Source: Apostichopus japonicus (taxonomy: Eukaryota > Echinodermata > Holothuroidea > Aspidochirotida > Stichopodidae). From it: 64,000 nt of DNA. Each line of letters starts with the position of its first letter. Position 1 is the first letter of the stretch. Positions 10,998 to 24,110 of this stretch are shown piece by piece. The position numbers and the translations under genes are program-made. The stretch lies in contig NC_092564.1 in assembly GCF_037975245.1 (NCBI RefSeq), positions 21,803,984 to 21,867,983 on the forward strand. Direction: 5' to 3'. The notes below the pieces were generated by a model. That model made no database searches and was not told the DNA's origin. It worked only from the letters and a program-made list of their open reading frames with translations.

Positions 10998-13250
10998 CCC
11001 ACCTGAGATATCGTGTTTACGAGATTTTTACAATTTGACCCCTGGTGACCCCTGGTGACCCCAAATGACCTTTGACCTGCATCGAAAACAAAGGGTAAGC
11101 GGTACTCCGGCAAACCAAATATGAAGTTGGTCCGACATTACCCACCTGAGATATCGTGTTTCGAGATTTTTACAATTTGACCCCTGGTGACCCCTGGTGA
11201 CCCCAAATGACCTTTGACCTGCATCGAAAACAAAAGGTAAGCGGTACTCCGGCAAACAAAATATGAAATTGGTCCGAAATTACCCACCTGAAATATCGTG
11301 TTTACTAGATTTTTACAATTTGACCCCTGGTGACCCCTGGTGACCCCTGGTGACCCCTGGTGACCCCAAATGACCTTTGACCTGCATCGAAAACAAAGGG
11401 TAAGCGGTACTCCGGCAAACCAAATATGAATTTGGTCCGACATTACCCACCTGAAATATCGTGTTTACGAGTTTTTTACATTTTGACCCCTGGTGACCCC
11501 TGGTGACCCCTGGTGACCCCTGGTGACCCCTGGTGAACCCAAATGACCTTTGCCCTGCATCGAAAACAAAGGGTAAGCGGTACTCCGGCAAACCAAATAT
11601 GAAATTGGTCCGACATTACCCACCTGAAATATCGTGTTTACGAGTTTTTTACAATTTGACCCCTGGTGACCCCTGGTGACCCCTGGTGACCCCTGGTGAC
11701 CCCTGGTGACCCCTGGTGACCAGTGGTGACCCCTGGTGACCCCTGGTGACCCCTGGTGACCCCTGGTGACCCCTGGTGTCCCCTGGTGACCCCTGGTGAG
11801 CCCAAATGACCTTTGACCTGCATCGTAAACAAAGGGTAAGCGGTACTCCGGCAAACCAAATATGAATTTGGTCCGACATTACCCACCTGACATATCGTGT
11901 TTACGAGATTTTTACAATTTGACCCCTGGTGACCCCTGGTGACCCCTGGTGACCCCTGGTGACCCCTGGTGACCCCTGGTGACCCCTGGTGACCCCTGGT
12001 GACCCCTGGTGACCCCTGGTGACCCCTGGTGACCCCAAATGACCTTTGACCTGCATCGAAAACAAAGGGTAAGCGGTACTCCGGCAAACCAAATATGAAT
12101 TTGGTCCGACATTACCCACCTGAGATATCGTGTTTACGAGATTTTTACAATTTGACCCCTGGTGACCCCTGGTGACCCCAAATGACCTTTGACCTGCATC
12201 GAAAACAAAGGGTAAGCGGTACTCCGGCAAACCAAATATGAAGTTGGTCCGACATTACCCACCTGAGATATCGTGTTTCGAGATTTTTACAATTTGACCC
12301 CTGGTGACCCCTGGTGACCCCAAATGACCTTTGACCTGCATCGAAAACAAAAGGTAAGCGGTACTCCGGCAAACAAAATATGAAATTGGTCCGAAATTAC
12401 CCACCTGAAATATCGTGTTTACTAGATTTTTACAATTTGACCCCTGGTGACCCCTGGTGACCCCTGGTGACCCCTGGTGACCCCAAATGACCTTTGACCT
12501 GCATCGAAAACAAAGGGTAAGCGGTTCTCCGGCAAACCAAATATGAATTTGGTCCGACATTACCCACCTGAAATATCGTGTTTACGAGTTTTTTACATTT
12601 TGACCCCTGGTGACCCCTGGTGACGCCTGGTGACCCCTGGTAACCCCAAATGACCTTTGACCTGCATCGAAAACAAAGGGTAAGCGGTACTCCGGCAAAC
12701 CAAATATGAAGGTGGTCCGACATTACCCACCTGAGATATCGTGTTTACGAGATTTTTACAATTTGACCCCTGGTGACCCCTGGTGACCCCTGGTGACCCC
12801 TGGTGACCCCTGGTGACCCCAAATGACTTTGACCTGCATCGAAAACAAAGGGTAAGCGGTACTCCGGCAAACCAACAATGAAGGTGGTCCGACATTACCC
12901 ACCTGAGATATCGTGTTTACGAGATTTTTACAATTTGACCCCTGGTGACCCCTGGTGACCCCAAATGACCTTTGACCTGCATCGAAAACAAAGGGTAAGC
13001 GGTACTCCGGCAAACCAAATATGAAATTGGTCCGACATTACCCACCTGACATATCATGTTTACGAGATTTTACAATTTGACCCCTGGTGACCCCTGGTGA
13101 CCCCTGGTGACCCCTGGTGACCCCTGGTGACCCCTGGTGACCCCTGGTGACCCCTGGTGACCCCTGGTGACCCCAAATGACCTTTGACCTGCATCGAAAA
13201 CAAAGGGTAAGCGGTTCTCCGGCAAACCAAATATGAAGGTGGTCCGATAT
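10998..13250 (+). repeat. 2.28 kb dimeric higher-order repeat, copy 2
   Basis: Repeats the two-part arrangement of 8713-10997 in the same order. The difference in period (2285 falling to 2265 bp) comes from 10-mer tracts: n=13 at 9638-9767 against n=11 at 11923-12032, and n=10 at 10816-10915 against n=9 at 13081-13170. It ends where units with GATTTCTACAATTTG begin. Confidence 0.8.
11923..12032 (+). repeat. 10-mer minisatellite tract, n=11
   Basis: Eleven uniform copies, homologous to the n=13 tract at 9638-9767 and without its TACCTGGTGA variant. Confidence 0.9.
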
Positions 13251-14820
13251 TACCCACCTGAGATATCGTGTTTCGAGATTTCTACAATTTGACCCCTGGT
13301 GACCCCTGGTGACCCCAAATGACCTTTGACCTGCATCGAAAACAAAGGGTAAGCGGTACTCCGGCAAACCAAATATGAAATTGGTCCGACATAACCCACC
13401 TGACATATCATGTTTACGAGATTTTACAATTTGACCCCTGGTGACCCCTGGTGACCCCTGGTAACCCCAAATGACCTTTGACCTGCATCGAAAACAAAGG
13501 GTAAGCGGTACTCAGGCAAACCAAATATGAAGTTGGTCCGATATTACCCACCTGAGATATCGTGTTTCGAGATTTTTACAATCTGACCCCTGGTGACCCC
13601 TGGTGACCCCAAATGACCTGCATCGAAAACAAAGGGTAAGCGGTACTCCGGCAAACCAAATATGAATTTGGTCCGACATTACCCACCTGACATATCGTGT
13701 TTACGAGATTTTACAATTTGACCACTGGTGACCCCTGGTGACCCCTGGTGACCCCTGGTGACCCCTGGTGACCCCTGGTGACCCCTGGTGACCCCTGGTG
13801 ATCCCAAATGACCTTTGACCTGCATCGAAAACAAAGGGTAAGCGGTACTCCGGCAAACCAAATATGAATTTGGTCCGACATTACCCACCTGAGATATCGT
13901 GTTTACGAGATTTTTACAATTTGACCCCTGGTGACCCCTGGTGACCCCAAATGACCTTTGACCTGCATCGAAAACAAAGGGTAAGCGGTACTCCGGCAAA
14001 CCAAATATGAAATTGGTCCGACATAACCCACCTGACATATCGTGTTTACGAGATTTTACAATTTGACCCCTGGTGACCCCTGGTGACCCCTGGTGACGCC
14101 AAATGACCTTTGACCTGCATCGAAAACAAAGGGTAAGCGGTACTCCGGTAAACCAACAATGAAGGTGGTCCGACATTACCCACCTGAGATATCGTGTTTA
14201 CGAGATTTTTACAATTTGACCCCTGGTGACCCCTGGTGACCCCAAATGACCTTTGACCTGCATCGAAAACAAAGGGTAAGCGGTACTCCGGCAAACCAAA
14301 TATGAAATTGGTCCGACATTACCCACCTGAAATATCGTGTTTACGAGTTTTTTACAATTTGACCCCTGGTGACCCCTGGTGACCCCTGGTGACCCCTGGT
14401 GACCCCTGGTGACCCCTGGTGACCCCTGGTGACCCCTGGTGACCCCAAATGACCTTTGACCTGCATCGAAAACAAAGGGTAAGCGGTACTCCGGCAAACC
14501 AAATATGAATTTGGTCCGACATTACCCACCTGACATATCGTGTTTACGAGATTTTACAATTTGACCACTGGTGACCCCTGGTGACCCCTGGTGACCCCTG
14601 GTGACCCCTGGTGACCCCTGGTGACCCCTGGTGACCCCTGGTGACCCCTGGTGACCCCAAATGACCTTTGACCTGCATCGAAAACAAAGGGTAAGCGGTA
14701 CTCCGGCAAACCAAATATGAAATTGGTCCGACATAACCCACCTGACATATCATGTTTACGAGATTTTACAATTTGACCCCTGGTGACCCCTGGTGACCCC
14801 TGGTGACCCCAAATGACCTT
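13251..14820 (+). repeat. Mixed family A units between higher-order blocks
   Basis: Ordinary family A units with several TACGAGATTTTACAATTTG (one T shorter) variants and tracts of 8-9 ten-mers (for example 14363-14442). One unit near 13611 has lost one TGACCT half-site (CCAAATGACCTGCATCG). The order of variants partly matches 21.6-22.8 kb (CATAACCCACCTGACATATC, CCAACAATGAAGGTGG, TTTACAATTTGACCACTGG). There is no gene or foreign sequence. Confidence 0.75.
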
Positions 14821-17800
14821 TGCCCTGCATCGGAAACAAAGGGTAAGCGGTACTCCGGCAAACCAAATATTAAGTTGGTCCGACATTACCCACCTGACAT
14901 ATCGTGTTTACGAGATTTTTACAATTTGAACCCTGGTGACCCCTGGTGACCCCTGGTTACCCCAAATGACCTTTGACCTGCATCGAAAACCAAGGGTAAG
15001 CTGTACTCCGGCAAACCAAATATGAAGTTGGTCCGACATTACCCACCTGAGATATCGTGTTTCGAGATTTTTACAATTTGACCCCTGGTGACCCCTGGTG
15101 ACCCCAAATGACCTTTGACCTGCATCGAAAACCAAGGGTAAGCGGTACTCCGGCAAACCAAATATGAATTTGGTCCGACATTACCCACCTGACATATCGT
15201 GTTTACGAGATTTTACAATTTGACCCCTGGTGACCCCTGGTGACCCCTGGTGACCCCTGGTGACCCCTGGTGACCCCAAATGACCTTTGCCCTGCATCGG
15301 AAACAAAGGGTAAGCGGTACTCCGGCAAACCAAATATTAAGTTGGTCCGACATTACCCACCTGACATATCGTGTTTACGAGATTTTTACAATTTGAACCC
15401 TGGTGACCCCTGGTGACCCCTGGTTACCCCAAATGACCTTTGACCTGCATCGAAAACCAAGGGTAAGCGGTACTCCGGCAAACCAAATATGAAGTTGGTC
15501 CGATATTACCCACCTGAGATATCGTGTTTCGAGATTTTTACAATTTGACCCCTGGTGACCCCTGGTGACCCCAAATGACCTGCATCGAAAACAAAGGGTA
15601 AGCGGTACTCCGGGAAACCAAATATGAATTTGGTCCGACATTACCCACCTGAAATATCGTGTTTACGAGATTTTTACAATTTGACCCCTGGTGACCCCTG
15701 GTGACCCCTGGTGACCCCTGGTGACCCCTGGTGACCCCTGGTGACCCCTGGTGACCCCTGGTGACCTTTGACCTGCGTCGAAAACAAAGGGTAAGCGGTT
15801 CTCCGCAAACCAAATATGAAGGTGGTCCGATATTACCCACCTGAGATATCGTGTTTACGAGATTTTTACAATTTGACCCCTGGTGACAACTGGTGACCCC
15901 AAATGACCTTTGACCTGCATCGAAAACAAAGGGTAAGCGGTATTCCGGCAAACCAAATATGAAGTTGGTCCGACATTACCCACCTGACATATCGTGTTTA
16001 CGAGATTTTTACAATTTGAACCCTGGTGACCCCTGGTGACCCCTGGTTACCCCAAATGACCTTTGACCTGCATCGAAAACCAAGGGTAAGCGGTACTCCG
16101 GCAAACCAAATATGAAATTGGTCCGACATTACCCACCTGAGATATCGTGTTTACGAGATTTTTAAAATTTGACCCCTGGTGACCGCTGGTGACCCCTGGT
16201 GACCCCAAATGACCATTGACCTGCATCGAAAACAAAAGGTAAGCGGTACTCCGGCAAACCAAATATGAATTTGGTCCGACATTACCCACCTGAGATATCG
16301 TGTTTACGAGATTTTTACAATTTGACCCCTGGTGACCCCTGGTGACCCCTGGTGACCCCAAATGACCTTTGACCTGCATCGAAAAAAAAGGGTAAGCGGT
16401 ACTCCGGCAAACCAAATATGAAATTGGTCCGACATTACCCACCTGAGATATCGTGTTTACGAGATTTTACAATTTGACCCCTGGTGACCCCTGGTGACCC
16501 CTGGTGACCCCTGGTGACCCCTGGTGACCCCAAATGACCTTTGACCTGCATCGAAAACAAAGGGTAAGCGGTACTTCGGCAAACCAAATATGAAGGTGGT
16601 CCGACATTACCCAAATGAGATATCGTGTTTACGAGATTTTTACAATTTGACCCCTGGTGACCCCTGGTGACCCCAAATGACCTTTGACCTGCATCGAATA
16701 CAAAGGGTAAGCGGTACTCCGGCAAACCAAATATGAATTTGGTCCGACATTACCCACCTGAGATATCGTGTTTACGAGATTTTACAATTTGACCCCTGGT
16801 GACCCCTGGTGACCCCTGGTGACCCCAAATGACCTTTGACCTGCATCGAAAACAAAGGGTAAGCTGTACTCCGGGAAACCAAATATGAATTTGGTCCGAC
16901 ATTACCCACCTGAGATATCGTGTTTACGAGATTTTTACAATTTGACCCCTGGTGACCCCTGGTGACCCCTGGTGACCCCAAATGACCTTTGACCTGCATC
17001 GAAAACAAAGGGTAAGCGGTACTCCGGCAAACCAAATATGAAGTTGGTCCGACATTACCCAGCTGAAGTATCGTGTTTACGAGATTTTTACAATTTGACC
17101 CCTGGTGACCCCTGGTGACCCCTGGTGACCCAAAATGACCTTTGACCTGCATCGAAAACTAAGGGTAAGCGGTACTCCGGCAAACCAAATATGAAGTTGG
17201 TCCGATATTACCCACCTGAGATATCGTGTTTCGAGATTTTTACAATCTGACCCCTGGTGACCCCTGGTGACCCGAAATGACCTTTGACCTGCATCGAAAA
17301 CAAAAGGTAAGCGGTACTCCGGCAAACCAAATATGAAATTGGTCCGACATTACCCACCTGAAATATCGTGTTTACGAGATTTTTACAATTTGACCCCTGG
17401 TGACCCCTGGTGACCCCTGGTGACCCCTGGTGACCCCTGGTGACCCCTGGTGACCCCTGGTGACCCCTGGTGACCCCTGGTGACCCCTGGTGACCACTGG
17501 TGACCCCTGGTGACCCAAATGACCTTTGACCTGCATCGAAAACCAAGGGTAGGCGGTACTCCGGCAAACCAAATATGAAGTTGATCCGATATTACCCACT
17601 TGAGATATCGTGTTTCGAGATTTTTACAATTTGACCACTGGTGACCCCTGGTGACCCCTGGTGACCCCTGGTGACCCCTGGTGACCCCTGGTGACCCCTG
17701 GTGACCCCAAATGACCTTTGACCTGCATCGAAAACAAAGGGTAAGCGGTTTTTCGGCAAACCAAATATGAAGTTGGTCCGACATTACCCACTTGAGATAT

Positions 17801-18556
17801 CGTGTTTACGAGATTTTTACAATTTGACCCCGGTGACCCAAAATGATCTTTGACCTGCATCGAAAACAAAGGGTAAGCGTACTCCGGCAAACCAAATATA
17901 AAGGTGGTTCGACATTACCCACCTGAGATATCGTGTTTACGAGATTTTTATAATTTGACCCCCGGTGACCCCAAATGACCTTTGACCTGCATCGAAAACA
18001 AAGGGTAAGCGGTACTCCGGCAAACCAAATATGAAGGTGGTCCGACATTACCCACCTGAAATATCGTGTTTACGAGATTTTTGACCCCTGGTGACCCCAA
18101 ATGACCTTTGACCTGCATCGAAAACAAAAGGTAAGCGGTTCTCCGGCAAACCAAATATGAAATTGTTCCGACATTACCCACCTGAGATATCGTGTTTACG
18201 AGATTTTCATAATTTGACCCCTGGTGACCCAAATGACCTTTGACCTGCATCGAACACAAAGGGTAAGCGGTACTCCGGCAAACCAAATATGAAGTTGTTC
18301 CGACATTACCCACCTGAGATATCGTGTTTACGAGATTTTTACAATTTGACCCCTGGTGACACCTGGTGACTGCTGGTGACCCCTGGTGACCCCTAGTGAC
18401 CCCAAATGACCTTTGACCTGCATCGAAAACAAAGGGTAAGCGGTACTCCGGCAAACCAAATATGAAGTTGGTCCGATATTGCCCACCTGAGATATCGTGT
18501 TTCTAGATTTTTACAATTTGACCACTGGTGACCCCAAATGACCTTTGACCTGCATC
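14821..18556 (+). repeat. Block duplicated from ~0.3-4.0 kb (right copy)
   Basis: Right-hand copy of the 0.3-4.0 kb block, with the same order of unit variants. It differs by small changes: GACATTACCC for GACATCACCC near its start, an extra 10-mer in the tract at 17394-17513 relative to 2726-2835, and absence of the unit with AAGTGTAAGCGGTACTACGG that is present at about 3050. At about 18.57 kb it switches abruptly to units like those at about 7.6 kb (marker CCCACCTTTCATATCG at 18616 and 7647). Confidence 0.8.
17394..17513 (+). repeat. 10-mer minisatellite tract, n=12
   Basis: Twelve copies with a CCACTGGTGA variant near the right end, homologous to 2726-2835. Confidence 0.9.
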
Positions 18557-21500
18557 GAAAACAAAGGGTAAGCGGTACTTCGGCAAACCAAATATGAATT
18601 TGGTCCGACATTACCCACCTTTCATATCGTGTTTACGAGTCTTTACAATTTGACCCCTGGTGACCCCTGGTGACCCCTGGTGACCCCTGGTGACCCCTGG
18701 TGACCCCTGGTGAACCCAAATGACCTTTGCCCTGCATCGAAAACAAAGGGTAAGCGGTACTCCGGCAAACCAAATTTGAAATTGGTCCGACATTACCCAC
18801 CTGAAATATCGTGTTTACGAGTTTTTTACAATTTGACCCCTGGTGACCCCTGGTGACCCCTGGTGACCCCTGGTGACCCCTGGTGACCCCTGGTGACCCC
18901 TGGTGACCCCTGGTGTCCCCTGGTGACCCCTGGTAACCCCAAATGACCTTTGACCTGCATCGAAAACAAAGGGTAAGCGGTACTCCGGCAAACCAAATAT
19001 GAAATTGGTCCGACATTACCCACCTGAAATATCGTGTTTACGAGTTTTTTACAATTTGACCCCTGGTGACCCCTGGTGACCCCTGGTGACCCCTGGTGAC
19101 CCCTGGTGACCAGTGGTGACCCCTGGTGACCCCTGGTGACCCCTGGTGACCCCAAATGACCTTTGACCTGCATCGAAAACAAAGGGTAAGCGGTACTCCG
19201 GCAAACCAAATATGAATTTGGTCCGACATTACCCACCTGAGATATCGTGTTTACGAGATTTTTACAATTTGACCCCTGGTGACCCCTGGTGACCCCAAAT
19301 GACCTTTGACCTGCATCGAAAACAAAGGGTAAGCGGTACTCCGGCAAACCAAATATGAAGTTGGTCCGACATTACCCACCTGAGATATCGTGTTTCGAGA
19401 TTTTTACAATTTGACCCCTGGTGACCCCTGGTGACCCCAAATGACCTTTGACCTGCATCGAAAACAAAAGGTAAGCGGTACTCCGGCAAACAAAATATGA
19501 AATTGGTCCGAAATTACCCACCTGAAATATCGTGTTTACTAGATTTTTACAATTTGACCCCTGGTGACCCCTGGTGACCCCTGGTGACCCCTGGTGACCG
19601 CAAATGACCTTTGACCTGCATCGAAAACAAAGGGTAAGCGGTACTCCGGCAAACCAAATATGAATTTGGTCCGACATTACCCACCTGAAATATCGTGTTT
19701 ACGAGTTTTTTACAATTTGACCCCTGGTGACCCCTGGTGACGCCTGGTGACCCCTGGTAACCCCAAATGACCTTTGACCTGCATCGAAAACAAAGGGTAA
19801 GCGGTACTCCGGCAAACCAAATATGAAATTGGTCCGACATTACCCACCTGAAATATCGTGTTTACGAGTTTTTTACAATTTGACCCCTGGTGACCCCTGG
19901 TGACCCCTGGTGACCCCTGGTGACCCCTGGTGACCAGTGGTGACCCCTGGTGACCCCTGGTGACCCCTGGTGACCCCTGGTGACCCCTGGTGTCCCCTGG
20001 TGACCCCTGGTGAGCCCAAATGACCTTTGACCTGCATCGTAAACAAAGGTAAGCGGTACTCCGGCAAACCAAATATGAATTTGGTCCGACATTACCCACC
20101 TGACATATCGTGTTTACGAGATTTTTACAATTTGACCCCTGGTGACCCCTGGTGACCCCTGGTGACCCCTGGTGACCCCTGGTGACCCCTGGTGACCCCT
20201 GGTGACCCCTGGTGACCCCAAATGACCTTTGACCTGCATCGAAAACAAAGGGTAAGCGGTACTCCGGCAAACCAAATATGAATTTGGTCCGACATTACCC
20301 ACCTGAGATATCGTGTTTACGAGATTTTTACAATTTGACCCCTGGTGACCCCTGGTGACCCCAAATGACCTTTGACCTGCATCGAAAACAAAAGGTAAGC
20401 GGTACTCCGGCAAACAAAATATGAAATTGGTCCGAAATTACCCACCTGAAATATCGTGTTTACTAGATTTTTACAATTTGACCCCTGGTGACCCCTGGTG
20501 ACCCCTGGTGACCCCTGGTGACCCCAAATGACCTTTGACCTGCATCGAAAACAAAGGGTAAGCGGTACTCCGGCAAACCAAATATGAATTTGGTCCGACA
20601 TTACCCACCTGAAATATCGTGTTTACGAGTTTTTTACAATTTGACCCCTGGTGACCCCTGGTGACGCCTGGTGACCCCTGGTAACCCCAAATGACCTTTG
20701 ACCTGCATCGAAAACAAAGGGTAAGCGGTACTCCGGCAAACAAAATATGAAATTGGTCCGAAATTACCCACCTGAAATATCGTGTTTACTAGATTTTTAC
20801 AATTTGACCCCTGGTGACCCCTGGTGACCCCTGGTGACCCCTGGTGACCCCAAATGACCTTTGACCTGCATCGAAAACAAAGGGTAAGCGGTACTCCGGC
20901 AAACCAAATATGAATTTAGTCCGACATTACCCACCTGAAATATCGTGTTTACGAGTTTTTTACAATTTGACCCCTGGTGACCCCTGGTGACCCCTGGTGA
21001 CCCCTGGTGACCCCTGGTGACCCCAAATGACTTTGACCTGCATCGAAAACAAAGGGTAAGCGGTACTCCGGCAAACCAACAATGAAGGTGGTCCGACATT
21101 ACCCACCTGAGATATCGTGTTTACGAGATTTTTACAATTTGACCCCTGGTGACCCCTGGTGACCCCAAATGACCTTTGACCTGCATCGAAAACAAAGGGT
21201 AAGCGGTACTCCGGCAAACAAAATATGAAATTGGTCCGAAATTACCCACCTGAAATATCGTGTTTACTAGATTTTTACAATTTGACCCCTGGTGACCCCT
21301 GGTGACCCCTGGTGACCCCTGGTGACCCCAAATGACCTTTGACCTGCATCGAAAACAAAGGGTAAGCGGTACTCCGGCAAACCAAATATGAATTTGGTCC
21401 GACATTACCCACCTGAAATATCGTGTTTACGAGTTTTTTACAATTTGACCCCTGGTGACCCCTGGTGACCCCTGGTGACCCCTGGTGACCCCTGGTGACC

Positions 21501-21620
21501 CCAAATGACTTTGACCTGCATCGAAAACAAAGGGTAAGCGGTACTCCGGCAAACCAACAATGAAGGTGGTCCGACATTACCCACCTGAGATATCGTGTTT
21601 ACGAGATTTTTACAATTTGA

Positions 21621-21720
21621 CCCCTGGTGACCCCTGGTGACCCCTGGTGACCCCTGGTGACCCCTGGTGACCCCTGGTGACCCCTGGTGACCCCTGGTGA
21701 CCCCTGGTGACCCCTGGTGA
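21621..21720 (+). repeat. 10-mer minisatellite tract, n=10
   Basis: Ten uniform CCCCTGGTGA copies followed by the tail variant TCCCAAATGACC. Confidence 0.9.
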
Positions 21721-22463
21721 TCCCAAATGACCTTTGACCTGCATCGAAAACAAAGGGTAAGCGGTACTCCGGCAAACCAAATATGAATTTGGTCCGACAT
21801 TACCCACCTGAGATATCGTGTTTACGAGATTTTTACAATTTGACCCCTGGTGACCCCTGGTGATCCCAAATGACCTTTGACCTGCATCGAAAACAAAGGG
21901 TAAGCGGTACTCCGGCAAACCAAATATGAAATTGGTCCGACATAACCCACCTGACATATCGTGTTTACGAGATTTTACAATTTGACCCCTGGTGACCCCT
22001 GGTGACCCCTGGTGACCCCAAATGACCTTTGACCTGCATCGAAAACAAAGGGTAAGCGGTACTCCGGCAAACCAACAATGAAGGTGGTCCGACATTACCC
22101 ACCAGAGATATCGTGTTTACGAGATTTTTACAATTTGACCCCTGGTGACCCCTGGTGACCCCAAATGACCTTTGACCTGCATCGAAAACAAAGGGTAAGC
22201 GGTACTCCGGCAAACCAAATATGAAATTGGTCCGACATTACCCACCTGAAATATCGTGTTTACGAGTTTTTTACAATTTGACCCCTGGTGACCCCTGGTG
22301 ACCCCTGGTGACCCCTGGTGACCCCTGGTGACCCCTGGTGACCCCAAATGACCTTTGACCTGCATCGAAAACAAAGGGTAAGCGGTACTCCGGCAAACCA
22401 AATATGAATTTGGTCCGACATTACCCACCTGACATATCGTGTTTACGAGATTTTACAATTTGA

Positions 22464-22603
22464 CCACTGGTGACCCCTGGTGACCCCTGGTGACCCCTGG
22501 TGACCCCTGGTGACCCCTGGTGACCCCTGGTGACCCCTGGTGACCCCTGGTGACCCCTGGTGACCCCTGGTGACCCCTGGTGACCCCTGGTGACCCCTGG
22601 TGA
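22464..22603 (+). repeat. 10-mer minisatellite tract, n=14
   Basis: Fourteen 10-mers, the first being CCACTGGTGA and the rest uniform. Second longest tract in the window. Confidence 0.9.
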
Positions 22604-22800
22604 CCCCAAATGACCTTTGACCTGCATCGAAAACAAAGGGTAAGCGGTACTCCGGCAAACCAAATATGAAATTGGTCCGACATAACCCACCTGACATATC
22701 ATGTTTACGAGATTTTACAATTTGACCCCTGGTGACCCCTGGTGACCCCTGGTAACCCCAAATGACCTTTGACCTGCATCGAAAACAAAGGGTAAGCGGT

Positions 22801-24110
22801 ACTCCGGCAAACCAAATATGAATTTGGTCCGACATAACCCACCTGACATATCGTGTTTACGAGATTTTACAATTTGACCCCTGGTGACCCCTGGTGACCC
22901 CTGGTAACCCCAAATGACCTTTGACCTGCATCGAAAACAAAGGGTAAGCGGTAGTCCGGCAAACCAAATATGAAGTTGGTCCGATATTACCCACCTGACA
23001 TATCGTGTTTACGAGATTTTACAATTTGACCCCTGGTGACCCCTGGTGACCCCTGGTGACCCCTGGTGACCCCAAATGACCTTTCACCTGCATCGAAAAC
23101 AAAGGGTAAGCGGTACTCCGGCAAACCAAATATGAAGGTGGTCCGACATTACCCACCTGAGATATCGTGTTTACGAGATTTTTAAAATTTGACCCCTGGT
23201 GACCCCTGGTGACCCCAAATGACCTTTGACCTGCATCGAAAACAAAGGGTAAGCGGTACTCCGGGAAACCAAATATGAATTTGGTCCGACATAACCCACC
23301 TGACATATCGTGTTTACGAGATTTTTACAATTTGACCCCTAGTGACCCCTGGTGACCCCTGGTGACCCCTGGTGACACCAAATGACCTTTGACCTGCATC
23401 GAAAACAAAGGGTAAGTGGTACTCCGGCAAACCAAATATGAAATTGGTCCGACAATCCCCACCTGAAATATCGTGTTTACGAGATTTTTACAATTTGACC
23501 CCTGGTGACCCCTGGTGACCCCAAATGACCTTTGACCTGCATCGAAAACAAAGGGTAAGCGGTACTCCGGCAGACCAAATATGAAGTTGGTCCGATATTG
23601 CCCACCTGAGATATCGTGTTTCTAGATTTTTACAATTTGACCCCTGGTGACCCCAACTGACCTTTGACCTGCATCGAAAACAAAAGGTAAGCGGTACTCC
23701 GGCAAACCAAATATGAAATTGGTCCGACAATCCCCACCTGAAATATCGTGTTTACGAGATTTTTACAATTTGACCCCTGGTGACCCCTGGTGACCCCAAA
23801 TGACCTTTGACCTGCATCGAAAACAAAGGGTAAGCGGTACTCCGGCAAACCAAATATGAAGGTGGTCCGACATTACCCACCTGAAATATCATGTTTACGA
23901 GATTTTACAATTTGACCCCTGGTGACCCCTGGTGACCCCTGGTAACCCCAAATGACCTTTGACCTGCATCGAAAACAAAGGGTAAGCGGTACTCCGGCAA
24001 ACCAACAATGAAGGTGGTCCGACATTACCCACCTGAAATATCGTGTTTACGAGATTTTTACAATTTGGCCCCTGGTGACCCCTGGTGACCCCAAATGACC
24101 TTTGACCTGC
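22801..24110 (+). repeat. Family A units leading into the 2.76 kb block
   Basis: The stretch 22.8-23.4 kb matches 26.28-26.9 kb at an offset of about 3483 bp. The stretch 23.43-24.11 kb, with CCGACAATCCCC and CGGCAGACC variants, matches about 29.68-30.36 kb at about 6250 bp. It is therefore built from the same blocks as its right-hand neighbours. Most units have n=2. Nothing non-repetitive is present. Confidence 0.72.

Larger units (their letters stand above)
18557..22800 (+). repeat. Rearranged copy of parts of 7.6-14.8 kb
   Basis: From the CCTTTCATATCG unit onward, this stretch follows the order of variants at 7.6 kb and later (offset about 10969 at the start). It then samples the 8.7-13.2 kb higher-order repeat (CAAACAAAATATG units at about 19490, 20413, 20740 and 21226) and the 13.7-14.8 kb units. 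It is a shortened and reshuffled relative, not a colinear copy. It contains one long 10-mer tract, n=14, at 22464-22603. Confidence 0.7.
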
